16,408 nucleotides of DNA from DAOMFM01 sp035429825 (lineage in GTDB: Bacteria > Acidobacteriota > Blastocatellia > UBA7656 > JADIYM01). Shown piece after piece: positions 7,870-15,213 of this stretch. The stretch is taken from positions 1 through 16,408 of the forward strand of contig JBGAKX010000101.1 in assembly GCA_044224215.1 (NCBI GenBank). Reading direction: 5' to 3'. Position numbers and translations under genes: made by a program. The notes beneath the pieces are model-generated. The model had not been told where the DNA came from. It saw only the letters and a list, made by a program, of their open reading frames with translations, and did not search any database. The stretch's first letter is position 1; the number at the start of each line of letters is the position of its first letter.

Positions 7870-7910
7870 AAAAGCGCAGATCAGACAATACTGCTCTGAT
7901 CTGCGCTTTT
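7870..7910. terminator. Strong intrinsic terminator after glnA
   Basis: A perfect 16-bp stem (7870-7885 with 7895-7910) encloses a 9-base loop. Read on the minus strand, as for glnA, it ends in a run of six T (complement of the six A at 7868-7873), a classic Rho-independent terminator. On the plus strand it ends in TTTT. It is nested in a larger CCGCAGAT-family element (about 7853-7926, outer arms GCCGC and GCGGC). Confidence 0.85.
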
Positions 7911-7929
7911 CCGCGTTTATTCGCGGCTG

Positions 7930-9336
7930 TTACACGTCGAAATACATCGCAAACTCGAGCGGTGTCGGACGCAGGCGAACCGCGTCGACCTCCTTCTCTC
8001 GCTTGTATTCGATCCATCGCTCGATGACGCGCGTCGTGAAGACGTCGCCCTTGAGCAGGAACTCGTGATCCGCCTCGAGCGCCTCGAGCGCGCGATCGAG
8101 CGTCGCAGGCAGCTCGCGAACGTTTGCAAGCTGTTCCGGCGACATATCGTAAATGTCCTTGTCGAGCGGCTCGCCCGGATCGATCCGGTTCTGGATGCCG
8201 TCGAGACCGGCAAGCAGCATTGCCGAGAACGCAAGGTACGGATTGCACGACGGATCCGGGAACCGGACCTCGACACGCTTTGCCTTGGGCGACTGCGAGT
8301 ACATCGGAATGCGGCACGCCGCCGAACGGTTCCGCCGCGAATACGCAAGGCGCGTCGGCGCCTCGTAGCCCGGCACCAGCCGGCGATAGCTGTTCGTCGT
8401 CGGCGACGTCAGTGCCGCAAGCGCGGGCGCGTGCTTCAGGATGCCGCCGATGTAATGCAGCGCCATCTCCGAGAGGCCGGCGTACTTGTCGCCCGCAAAC
8501 AACGGCTCGCCGTTCTTCCACAGCGACTGATGGACGTGCATTCCGGTGCCATTGTCTCCAAACATCGGCTTGGGCATGAACGTCGCCGCCTTGCCATAGT
8601 AGAACGCCGTGTTCTTGACGATGTACTTGAACAGCAGCACGTTGTCGGCACAGCTCATCATCGACGAGAAACGGAAATCGATCTCGCACTGGCCGCCCGA
8701 CGCGACCTCGTGATGGTGGCACTCCGGCTCGATTCCGACGTCCTGGAGATTCTGCGTTATGTCGGAACGGAGGTCGTGCAACTGATCGACCGGAGGAAGC
8801 GGAACATAGCCTTCCTTCTGACGGATCCGGTAGCCGAGATTGTCGTCGTCACGGCCCGAATTCCAGTGGCCCTCGGCTGCGTCGAACGAATAGCCCGACG
8901 AATGCGGATGGTTGTGGTACGAGACCTTGTCAAAGACAAAAAATTCGGCCTCGGGACCGAAGAATGCCGTGTCGGCGATCCCCGTGAAGTTCAGGTACGC
9001 CTCTGCGCGGCGCGCGATCGCGCGCGGGTCGAGACCGTAGCCTTCCTTGGTCAGCGGGTCGACGATATTCGCGAACAGGCAGAGCGTGGCTCCTCGTAAA
9101 ACGGATCGATCCAGAACCGCGTCGGGTCCGGCATCATCAGCATGTCGGACTCGTTGATCGACGCCCAGCCGCGCAGGCTCGACGCCGAATCCGAGGCCTT
9201 CCTCGAACGTGCTCTCTGAGAATGCATTGATGGGGAATGTGAGGTGATGCCAGGATCCCGGCAGATCGGTAAAACGCATGTCGACGAACTTCACCTGCTC
9301 GTCGACCGCAAAATGCAGGACCGTTTTCGCGTCCAT
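7930..9336 (-). CDS. glnA: Type I glutamine synthetase with compensated double frameshift
   Basis: 468 residues as read. The enzyme forms glutamine from glutamate, ammonia and ATP as a dodecamer in the cytoplasm. Catalytic-domain hallmarks are intact: GPEAEFFVFD, CEIDFRFSS, the ATP loop region KPMFGDNGTGMHVHQS, NSYRRLVPGYEAP and VEVRFPDPSCNPY. Tyr396 in KDIYDM matches the adenylylation tyrosine of the GSI-beta type, implying control by GlnE if one exists. Residues about 51-83 are out of frame. A two-base and a one-base deletion flank them and together restore the frame. Read in the other frame the segment gives the normal SSLRGWASINESDMLMMPD. As written, the ammonium-binding Asp (mature residue 50 in enteric enzymes) and Trp57 are missing. 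GGAGG lies about 13 bases before the ATG, and a good promoter is at 9413-9440. Likely sequencing error, otherwise an inactive enzyme. Confidence 0.93.
   Translation of the reverse strand: MDAKTVLHFAVDEQVKFVDMRFTDLPGSWHHLTFPINAFSESTFEEGLGFGVEPARLGVDQRVRHADDAGPDAVLDRSVLRGATLCLFANIVDPLTKEGYGLDPRAIARRAEAYLNFTGIADTAFFGPEAEFFVFDKVSYHNHPHSSGYSFDAAEGHWNSGRDDDNLGYRIRQKEGYVPLPPVDQLHDLRSDITQNLQDVGIEPECHHHEVASGGQCEIDFRFSSMMSCADNVLLFKYIVKNTAFYYGKAATFMPKPMFGDNGTGMHVHQSLWKNGEPLFAGDKYAGLSEMALHYIGGILKHAPALAALTSPTTNSYRRLVPGYEAPTRLAYSRRNRSAACRIPMYSQSPKAKRVEVRFPDPSCNPYLAFSAMLLAGLDGIQNRIDPGEPLDKDIYDMSPEQLANVRELPATLDRALEALEADHEFLLKGDVFTTRVIERWIEYKREKEVDAVRLRPTPLEFAMYFDV
9086..9185 (-). other. glnA: Out-of-frame segment inside glnA bounded by two indels
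   Basis: On the coding strand GGATTC is followed by GGCG then TCGAGCCTG. The family pattern GF-D-A-S-S-L needs six bases where four are present (two lost at about 9183-9186). The later GAGGAGCCACGCTC lacks one base relative to EEPTL (about 9085-9089). Inserting three bases restores 34 conserved residues, moves the length to 469 and puts the adenylylated tyrosine at 397. Confidence 0.85.
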
Positions 9337-9374
9337 ACTCTAGGGTGCTCCTCCAGGAGAGTGCGGTTTGGGAG

Positions 9375-9402
9375 CCCGTACATGCATACGCCGCCGTACG
9401 GG
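9375..9402 (-). promoter_or_regulatory. Hairpin in the glnA leader
   Basis: CCCGTAC and GTACGGG form a 7-bp stem around a 14-base loop, between the glnA promoter and its start codon, so it would be in the 5' untranslated RNA. The function is unknown. It is not recognised as the glutamine riboswitch or any other named element. Confidence 0.35.
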
Positions 9403-9412
9403 AGAACAGGGC

Positions 9413-9440
9413 ATTATAAGGACGGGGCTTCGAGAGTCAA
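9413..9440 (-). promoter_or_regulatory. Sigma-70-type promoter of glnA
   Basis: On the minus strand, TTGACT (9440-9435), a 16-base spacer and a perfect TATAAT (9418-9413). This predicts a leader of about 70 bases. No sigma-54 site (GG-10-GC) was found, so the nitrogen control seen in enteric glnA is not evident here. Confidence 0.75.
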
Positions 9441-9462
9441 GGAACGCCCCTTTGTGTTCTGC

Positions 9463-9538
9463 TTTGCCGTCTTTGCGCCTTTGCGTCTTTGAACTTCCCC
9501 ACGCCGGGAAGAGTTCACGCAAAGACGCAAAGACGCCA
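9463..9538. repeat. TTTGCGTC-family inverted repeat
   Basis: The left arm is built of TTTGCGCC/TTTGCGTC units ending GAAC. The right arm starts GTTC and continues ACGCAAAGACGCAAAG. A GC-rich centre (CCCCACGCCGGG) lies between. It forms an imperfect long hairpin in the gap between the divergent glnA and Nudix genes. A second member is at 11975-12066. The rest of 9337-9590 holds the glnA promoter and leader and a possible -10 of the Nudix gene. Confidence 0.8.
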
Positions 9539-9590
9539 AGTCCTTTTGTTTCGCTGCTTTCCCTCAAATTCTGCTATCATTCGGCTACAG

Positions 9591-9995
9591 ATGCCCGAGA
9601 CACAGATCGTCACGGCTGCCATCATCGTCGACACGGACGGCCGAATCCTCATCGCCCAGCGCCCTGAAGGCAAATTCATGTCCGGATGGTGGGAGTTCCC
9701 CGGCGGAAAGCTCGAATTCGCCGAACCCCCCGAGCTCGGCCTCGCCCGCGAAGTCCGCGAAGAGCTCGGCATCGAGATCCAGGTCCTCGAGCCCTTCCAC
9801 GTTGTGAACATCTGCCGCACTCCGGACACCGCCGTGGTCGTGATGTTCTACTGGGCGCGATGGATCACGGGCGAGATCAGCCTGCTCGACGCATCCGACA
9901 TCGCGTGGGTCCGGCCCGCGGAGATCGCAGACTACCGATTCCTCGAATCGAACAAGCCGGTCGTCGACAAGCTGCTGCGCATCCCGACCGTCTGA
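9591..9995 (+). CDS. MutT-like Nudix hydrolase
   Basis: 134 residues from ATG 9591. The Nudix box fits exactly: G39-x5-E45-x7-R53-E54-V55-R56-E57-E58-L59-G60-I61, the Mg2+-binding helix that cleaves nucleoside diphosphates linked to another group. The layout (VTAAIIVDTDGRILIAQRP, WWEFPGGK, C-terminal VRPAEI) and short length fit the MutT/8-oxo-dGTP diphosphatase group. The substrate cannot be assigned with certainty. No ribosome site precedes the ATG, and a TATCAT at 9575-9580 lies so close that transcription would start about at the ATG, hinting at a leaderless mRNA. The frame is also open further upstream through the repeat, which I reject as the start. It converges on ybbR with only four bases between stops. 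Confidence 0.9.
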   Translation: MPETQIVTAAIIVDTDGRILIAQRPEGKFMSGWWEFPGGKLEFAEPPELGLAREVREELGIEIQVLEPFHVVNICRTPDTAVVVMFYWARWITGEISLLDASDIAWVRPAEIADYRFLESNKPVVDKLLRIPTV

Positions 9996-9999
9996 CGTA

Positions 10000-10959
10000 C
10001 TACTTCCGCCATCGCACCGCCGCCGGCGTCACGCTCTCCACCTGAATCCGCGGCGCATTCGGCCCGCCAACCACGATCTCCGGCACGAACGACTGCCTGC
10101 CCGCCACGACCGTGATCCGCGCCGTGATGTCCTCCGGCTTCAGCGCGTTCAGCGCCGGCATCGGCCCGTGCAGCTTCACCAGCACCGTCGGCGGATCGGT
10201 CTGCGCCTCGATCGCGCCCATCACCGACACCGGCACGCTGATCGACCGCGACCCCACGTCCTCGGCAATCGACACGCGCAGCACCGGCCGTTCCGTCACC
10301 AGGATGTCGTTGCCCGTGATGTCCAGATCCACCGGCTCCTCGAACGACGACGTCCGGTTCAGCGAGATCGTCGTCGTCGGCACCTCGTTGATCTTGTCCA
10401 GCAGGCTGCTCGGGCCCGACAGCGTCACGTACTCCGGCACCGTCGTCGCTCCCGTGAACTTGTACCCGTTCGGCGGCGAGCCGGCGTACCTCGGCTGCAC
10501 CTTCACGTCCTTTCGCGTGATCGGGTCCAGAAACACGCGCACCGCGTCCGGATCGACCGACACGAGCCGGATCCCCTCGGGCAACCCCGTCACACTCAGG
10601 TGCGCCATCTGCACGCCCTGCTGCAGCGTCGCGAGGTCCGCCTGCGCCACGAGATCGGTCGAGCGGGTCGCGACCGCGATCCGCAGCTCGCGCAGCAGGT
10701 CCTCCGGTCCCTCGACCGTGATCGCCACGTCCGTCGGCTCCGTGCTCGTCACCGAGAACTGCGGCGGAACGCGATCGAGCGACACGTCGACGCCGTGGAT
10801 CTTGATCGGCGCCGCCGGCCGTGTCTGCCCTCCGACCGAGAACCAGATCACCGCAACCACCAGGGCGGCGAGCAGCTTCAGCTTGACGTCCGCAAACAAG
10901 TAGTCGTTGACGCGGTCGGCAAACTTTCGTGTCGTCTTGTCGCTCTGGTGTTCGGCCAT
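10000..10959 (-). CDS. YbbR-domain membrane protein, regulator of CdaA (CdaR-like)
   Basis: 319 residues from ATG 10959, 20 bases after the cdaA stop, so co-transcribed. A longer in-frame opening runs upstream through cdaA and is an overlap artefact. One membrane helix (about 26-44, LKLLAALVVAVIWFSVGG) anchors an extracytoplasmic chain of about three YbbR beta-domains, recognised by recurring VTLSGPSSLLDKI-, VTGLPEG- and VTVEGPEDLL-like stretches. In Firmicutes, CdaR/YbbR binds the cyclase CdaA and tunes c-di-AMP synthesis. The same gene order here suggests the same partnership. No GlmM gene follows within the window. The C-terminus is short and basic (RWRK). Confidence 0.9.
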   Translation of the reverse strand: MAEHQSDKTTRKFADRVNDYLFADVKLKLLAALVVAVIWFSVGGQTRPAAPIKIHGVDVSLDRVPPQFSVTSTEPTDVAITVEGPEDLLRELRIAVATRSTDLVAQADLATLQQGVQMAHLSVTGLPEGIRLVSVDPDAVRVFLDPITRKDVKVQPRYAGSPPNGYKFTGATTVPEYVTLSGPSSLLDKINEVPTTTISLNRTSSFEEPVDLDITGNDILVTERPVLRVSIAEDVGSRSISVPVSVMGAIEAQTDPPTVLVKLHGPMPALNALKPEDITARITVVAGRQSFVPEIVVGGPNAPRIQVESVTPAAVRWRK

Positions 10960-10979
10960 CGTGCGCCCGTGTCCCGTCC

Positions 10980-11903
10980 CTATCCGCTCGTCGTCGAAAT
11001 GTCGCTCGCCATGTCCACCGTCGTCTCGATATCGCGCCGACTCCGGCGTCGTCGTCGCCGCCGTTTCGGCGGTGCAAGCCCCTGCAGCGCCAGCCGCGGC
11101 TCGAACGACTGCCGCAGCATCTCGCGCAGCCGCGCCGAGTCGAGGTTCCGTGTGATGTTGCCGCCGCTTACGAAGCTGATCGTGCCCGTCTCCTCCGAAA
11201 CCACCACCGCGACCGCGTCGCCGTCTTCGGTGATTCCGATCGCCGCGCGGTGGCGCGTCCCGAGCTCCTTCGAGAGCCGCGGATTCAGCGTCAACGGCAG
11301 AAAGCACCCCGCCGATGCGATCCGATCGTTGCGCACGATCACCGCGCCGTCGTGCAGCGGTGTGTGCGTGTCAAAAATCGTAACGAGCAGGTCATAGGTG
11401 AGCGCCGCGTCGAGCCGGACGCCGGCGTCGATCAGGTTCTGCAGGCCGACTTCGCGTTCGATCACGACCAGCATGCCGATCTTCTTGGTCGCCAGCGTCG
11501 TCGCGGCGAGCACGACCTCGTCAAAACTGCGGCGCGCCGATGTGTTCTCGCGCATCGCGAGCGGGTTTCTGAGCGTCTTGCCGATGTGCGTCAACGCCGC
11601 GCGGATCTCGGTCTGGAACAGCACGATGATGGCGATCGGCGAGTAGTTGAGCGCGTATCGCAGGATCGCCTGCACGACCGTGAGTTCGAGCCAGTGCGCC
11701 AGCTGGTAGAGCATCGCCAGCACCACGATGCCGAACGCCATCGGGACGGCGCGGGTGCCGCGGACCAGCTTCAGCAACTCGTATACGATCAGGAAGACGA
11801 TGACAACGTCGAGAAAATCGCGCACGTTGACGTGCTCGATCCTGCTGATCAGCTCCCAGAAGTTGCCGTAATTGAACACAGATCCACCCGACGGACTCGA
11901 CAC
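10980..11903 (-). CDS. cdaA: Membrane diadenylate cyclase CdaA (c-di-AMP synthase)
   Basis: 307 residues. Three N-terminal membrane helices (about 30-46, 53-71, 74-96) precede a DAC (DisA_N) domain. The two signature motifs are intact: D185-G186-A187 in LHDGAVIV and G215-T216-R217-H218-R219 in GTRHRAA, followed by VVSEETGTIS. The enzyme joins two ATP into c-di-AMP on the cytoplasmic face, a messenger for potassium, osmotic and wall homeostasis. The C-terminus has an unusual run of arginines (about 279-290) after the catalytic domain. The start is taken as GTG 11903; a GTG at 11879 with a closer GGTGG is possible. A promoter lies at 11939-11968, and ybbR follows in the same operon. Confidence 0.95.
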   Translation of the reverse strand: MSSPSGGSVFNYGNFWELISRIEHVNVRDFLDVVIVFLIVYELLKLVRGTRAVPMAFGIVVLAMLYQLAHWLELTVVQAILRYALNYSPIAIIVLFQTEIRAALTHIGKTLRNPLAMRENTSARRSFDEVVLAATTLATKKIGMLVVIEREVGLQNLIDAGVRLDAALTYDLLVTIFDTHTPLHDGAVIVRNDRIASAGCFLPLTLNPRLSKELGTRHRAAIGITEDGDAVAVVVSEETGTISFVSGGNITRNLDSARLREMLRQSFEPRLALQGLAPPKRRRRRRRSRRDIETTVDMASDISTTSG

Positions 11904-11938
11904 GTGGTTGGAGAGAGTGATCCGAAGCGCCCTCTGGC

Positions 11939-11968
11939 AGTGTAATTGCTTGCAGTCGTTAGCGTCAA
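11939..11968 (-). promoter_or_regulatory. Promoter of the cdaA-ybbR operon
   Basis: On the minus strand, TTGACG (11968-11963), 18 bases, TACACT (11944-11939). The arrangement is almost identical to the tRNA-Leu promoter in this window, which strengthens both. The predicted leader to GTG 11903 is about 30 bases. Confidence 0.6.
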
Positions 11969-11974
11969 ACCAGG

Positions 11975-12066
11975 TTCACGCAAAGCCGCAAAGGTGCAAA
12001 GCCGCTAAGCCATTACATATGTATCTCTGCGCCTCTGCGTCTTTGCGTCTTTGCGTCTTTGCGTGA
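11975..12066. repeat. TTTGCGTC-family inverted repeat, second copy
   Basis: The left arm is TTCACGCAAAGCCGCAAAG with further GCAAAG units. The right arm is four successive CTTTGCGT/CTCTGCGT units ending GCGTGA. The AT-rich centre is ATTACATATGTAT. It lies between the divergent cdaA and tRNA-Leu promoters. Its right-arm units are near-perfect tandem 8-mers, so copy number may vary. Confidence 0.85.
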
Positions 12067-12092
12067 TGTTCCCCCGCCTCCCGCCCCCCAAA

Positions 12093-12122
12093 TTGACCTC
12101 CTCCAAACCCCGCTGTTACACT
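12093..12122 (+). promoter_or_regulatory. Promoter of tRNA-Leu
   Basis: TTGACC (12093-12098), 18 bases, TACACT (12117-12122), then 14 bases to the tRNA 5' end. Confidence 0.65.
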
Positions 12123-12136
12123 CTCGACTCTTGCCT

Positions 12137-12220
12137 GGGGATGTGGCGGAATAGGTAGACGCGCGGGTCTCAAAAACCCGTGGCCGTAAGGTCGTGTGGG
12201 TTCGATTCCCACCGTCCCCA
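12137..12220 (+). tRNA. tRNA-Leu (CAA)
   Basis: The acceptor stem GGGGATG (12137-12143) pairs with CGTCCCC (12213-12219), with A12220 as discriminator. The anticodon stem CGGGT/ACCCG encloses CTCAAAA, giving anticodon CAA (12171-12173), which reads UUG. A long variable arm (GGCCGTAAGGTCGT) marks it as a class II tRNA, as expected for leucine. The T arm is GTGGG-TTCGATT-CCCAC. CCA is not encoded. Confidence 0.97.
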
Positions 12221-12302
12221 TCGATTCGTCCCTGTTGCCTTGAACGTACTTGGAAAGCTCACCTCGACTCACCCGGAACGCTAGACTCCGGAGGCGCGAT
12301 CC

Positions 12303-15183
12303 ATGCCCATCGACTTCAACCTCCTGAAGACCCTCGCCGGCCACGGCTACGACGTCAATTCGGTGGCCTTTTCGCGCGACTCGCTGCTTCTTGCCTCCGG
12401 CGGTGGCGACCACACCATGCGGCTCTGGAACGTCGAAACGTTCGAGCAGCTCGTGTCCTCCGACCACGGCGACTGGATCAACGCCGTCTGTTTCGCACCG
12501 TCCGGGCAGGCCGTCGCCTCGGGCGCGCGCGACGGCTCCGTCAAGCTCTGGAACGTCGAGAACGGACAGGTCCTCGGGACCATCCAGGCCCACGCCAACA
12601 ACGTCAGCTCGATCGCGTTCTCGCCCGACGGCGGCCGCCTCGTCACCGGCGGCGGCGACGGCCACGTCCGCGTCTTCAACCTCAAGGAGAAGAAGCTCGA
12701 ACGCGACCTCGAAGCCCACAACGGCTGGGTCTGGTGCGTCGCCTTCTCGTCGCTCGGCGACCGCATCCTGACGTGCGGCAGCGACGGGCTGGCGCGCGTC
12801 TGGTCGGCGGACTCCGGCGCGATGCTCGTGACGCTTGAAGGCCACGCCGGCGACGTGCTCTCTGGCGCGTTCTCGCCCGACGACCGGTTCGTCGCCACGA
12901 CCTGCAAGGACGGAAGCCTCCACCTGTGGGAGACCGAGTCCGCCCGCATGCTGTTCAAGATCAGGGCCCACGAAGGCGCCGCCAACGCGGTCGCGTGGCC
13001 GCCCGACGGGCTCCACATCGTCACCGCGGGCGCCGACCACAACATCAACGTCTGGCAGGTCGAATCCGCCCAGAAGGTCCGCGAGCTCACCGGCCACCAG
13101 GACTACGTCGCCTGCGTGACGTTCTCGCGCGATGGTCTCGAGATGGCGTCGTGCGGCGGCGACGGCACGCTCAAGATCTGGCAGGTTACCGAGCGGTCCG
13201 CGTACGCCGCGTCGTCGGATACCAAGGACCCCGATCTCGAGATCGAGTACGACGACGCCAGCTCGCGCGCCGACTCGGTCGTCTCGGCGTACGCCGCGGG
13301 CAAGAAGATCGCCGAATCGACGCTCAAGAACGGCATCCGGATCGCGCTGATGCAGTCGGCGCTCGACAAGTATTCCATCGCCGTCGGCGACGCGCAGCGC
13401 ACCGCTGCGACGATCACCGGCGACCACGTCAGCGTCATGAGCGGCAGCGCGTCGCTCCTGTTCACGTACGGGCTCATGCGCGGCACCGTGATCTTTGACC
13501 GCACGGAGGGCGCCGCGGCGCCGTGGAACGAGGAAAAGGACTTCAGCTCGGCGGTTGCCGCCGACCCGAATCTCGAGAACGCCACCGGCGCCGATCTGAC
13601 CGCCGCGTTCGGCAGCGACCTTGAGCTCGAACGCCACAACGCGCCGTCTGCCCTGCGGTACGAGTCGTTCGAAAAGCTCGGCAAGTCGCTCGCAAAGGAG
13701 CCGATCGGCAGCTCGGGCCGCCTGCTGCGCATGGTGCAGTTCGACGCGGACACGGTCTACCTGCTCTTTGATCAGCTCGAAGAGCCAACGGTCGTGTTCA
13801 AGGGCGAGCACCTCGACGTGCGAGACGGTAGCGGCCACGCGGTCTTCCGTCTGAACCTTCGATCGCTCGAGCCCGTCATCGGCCGCAAGCGCGCGCCTGC
13901 GGTGCCCGGCGTCGAGACGATCCCCGACAGCGAATTCGACATCGAGAGCCTGCTCGGCGAGCCGGTGCTGATGACCGAGCAGACGCGCGACCCGCTGCTC
14001 GTCCACGGTCTGTCCGAGATGGAGGGCGAGGCAGGGCCCAAGGTCAACAAGATCCTCGAAAAGGCGCTCTGGCAAAAGGCGTCCGACATTCACATCCCGT
14101 CGGGAACGCAGGTGCTCGTCCGCCGCCACGGCCGTCTGACCCCGCTTGGCGTGCGCAGCCACACGCCGGTCGAGATCGAGATGATGGTCGAGGAGATCCT
14201 CACGGCCGACCAGTGGAAGCATTTTGACGAGACGGGCGATCTCGACTTCAGCTACGAGATCAAGGGCACGGGACGGTTCCGCGGCAATGTCTGCCGCCAG
14301 CACCGCGGCGTCGACATGACGTTCCGCGTGATTCCGGATTCGATCCCCGACGCCGAGTCGCTCGGCATCCCCGACGCGGTCATTCCACTCACAAAGAACC
14401 ACAACGGCCTGATCCTCGTGACCGGTCCGGCCGGCCAGGGCAAGTCGACGACGATCGCCGCGCTCGTCAACCTGATCAACGAAGACCGGCCGCAGCACAT
14501 CATCACCGTCGAGGACCCGATCGAGTTCATCTATCCGCACCGCAAGGCCGTCGTGAACCAGCGCGAAGTCGGCCGGCACACGCACACGTTTGCGAACGCG
14601 CTGCGCGCGTCGCTGCGCGAGGATCCGGACGTGATCGTGGTCGGCGAGATGCGCGACCTCGAGACGATCGCGCTCGCGATCTCGGCATCAGAGACGGGCC
14701 ACCTCGTGTTCGGCTCGCTGATGACCTCGAGCGCGTCGCAGACGATCGACCGCATCCTGGACTCGTTCCCGTCGGCGCAGCAGTCGCAGATCCGGACCAT
14801 GTTGTCCGAGTCGCTGCGCGGCATCGTGTCGCAGCAGCTCGTACCGACCGTCGACGGCGAAGGCCGCGTACTGGCGTGCGAAGTGCTGATCGGCACGCCC
14901 GCCGTCGCCAACCTGATCCGCGAGCGCAAGACGTTCCAGCTGCCGTCGGTGCTGCAGACCAGCCGCAACATCGGCATGCAGCGCATGGACGACGCACTGT
15001 TCGAGCACGTCCAGGCGGGACGGATCACGCCGGCGAGCGCGCTCAGATTTGCACAGGATCCGACAGGCGGGACGGATCACGCCGGCAAGCGCGCTCAGAT
15101 TTGCACAGGATCCCAAGGGGCTCGAAACGCGTCTCAAGCCGCGAGCCGGCGGCGCCGAACCGGCAGCACCGGGCGCGCGCTAG
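12303..15183 (+). CDS. WD40 beta-propeller fused to a PilT/PilU-type ATPase, frameshifted near the 3' end
   Basis: GGAGG at 12290-12294, eight bases before ATG 12303, fixes the start. Residues 1-297 are seven WD40 repeats with blade ends such as MRLWNV, VKLWNV, VRVFNL, ARVWSA, LHLWET, INVWQV and LKIWQV, enough for one closed propeller. Residues 298-579 match no family I know. From about 580 a secretion-ATPase domain follows: KASDIHIP, Walker A GPAGQGKST (708-716), Asp box VEDPIEF, Walker B VGEMRDLET (G781, E782) and His box GHLVFGSLM, where the second His is Met807. This predicts a hexameric type IV pilus retraction or accessory ATPase at the inner membrane, with a propeller for partner binding. 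A 52-bp duplication at 15012-15113 shifts the frame after about residue 919 and bypasses the natural stop TAG 15181-15183. Without it the product is 942 residues. As written the frame stays open to the window end, over pilT. pilT starts 30 bases downstream, probably in the same operon. Confidence 0.88.
15012..15113 (+). repeat. 52-bp tandem duplication in the 3' end of the WD40-PilT gene
   Basis: Bases 15012-15061 recur at 15064-15113 with one mismatch (G15035 against A15087), at a period of 52. Since 52 is not a multiple of three, the second copy is read out of phase. Removing one copy gives an uninterrupted frame through FAQDPKGLETRLK to TAG 15181-15183. Confidence 0.93.
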
Positions 15184-15213
15184 GCGCGTCGCCCGCCGAA
15201 GCGAGGAACTGCG

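Noticed and set aside
9489..9590. Longer Nudix protein starting upstream
   Set aside because: The extra residues are encoded by the TTTGCGTC repeat, and family members start close to ATG 9591.
10960..11307. Longer YbbR protein starting inside cdaA
   Set aside because: The extra 116 residues are an out-of-phase reading of the conserved cyclase C-terminus. The ATG at 10959 directly precedes the membrane helix region.
11976..14585. An 869-codon open frame on the minus strand, antisense to the WD40-PilT gene
   Set aside because: It is rich in Arg, Asp, Val and Ala without family motifs and mirrors the codon bias of the gene opposite, which has clear WD40 and ATPase motifs. High GC makes long antisense frames common.
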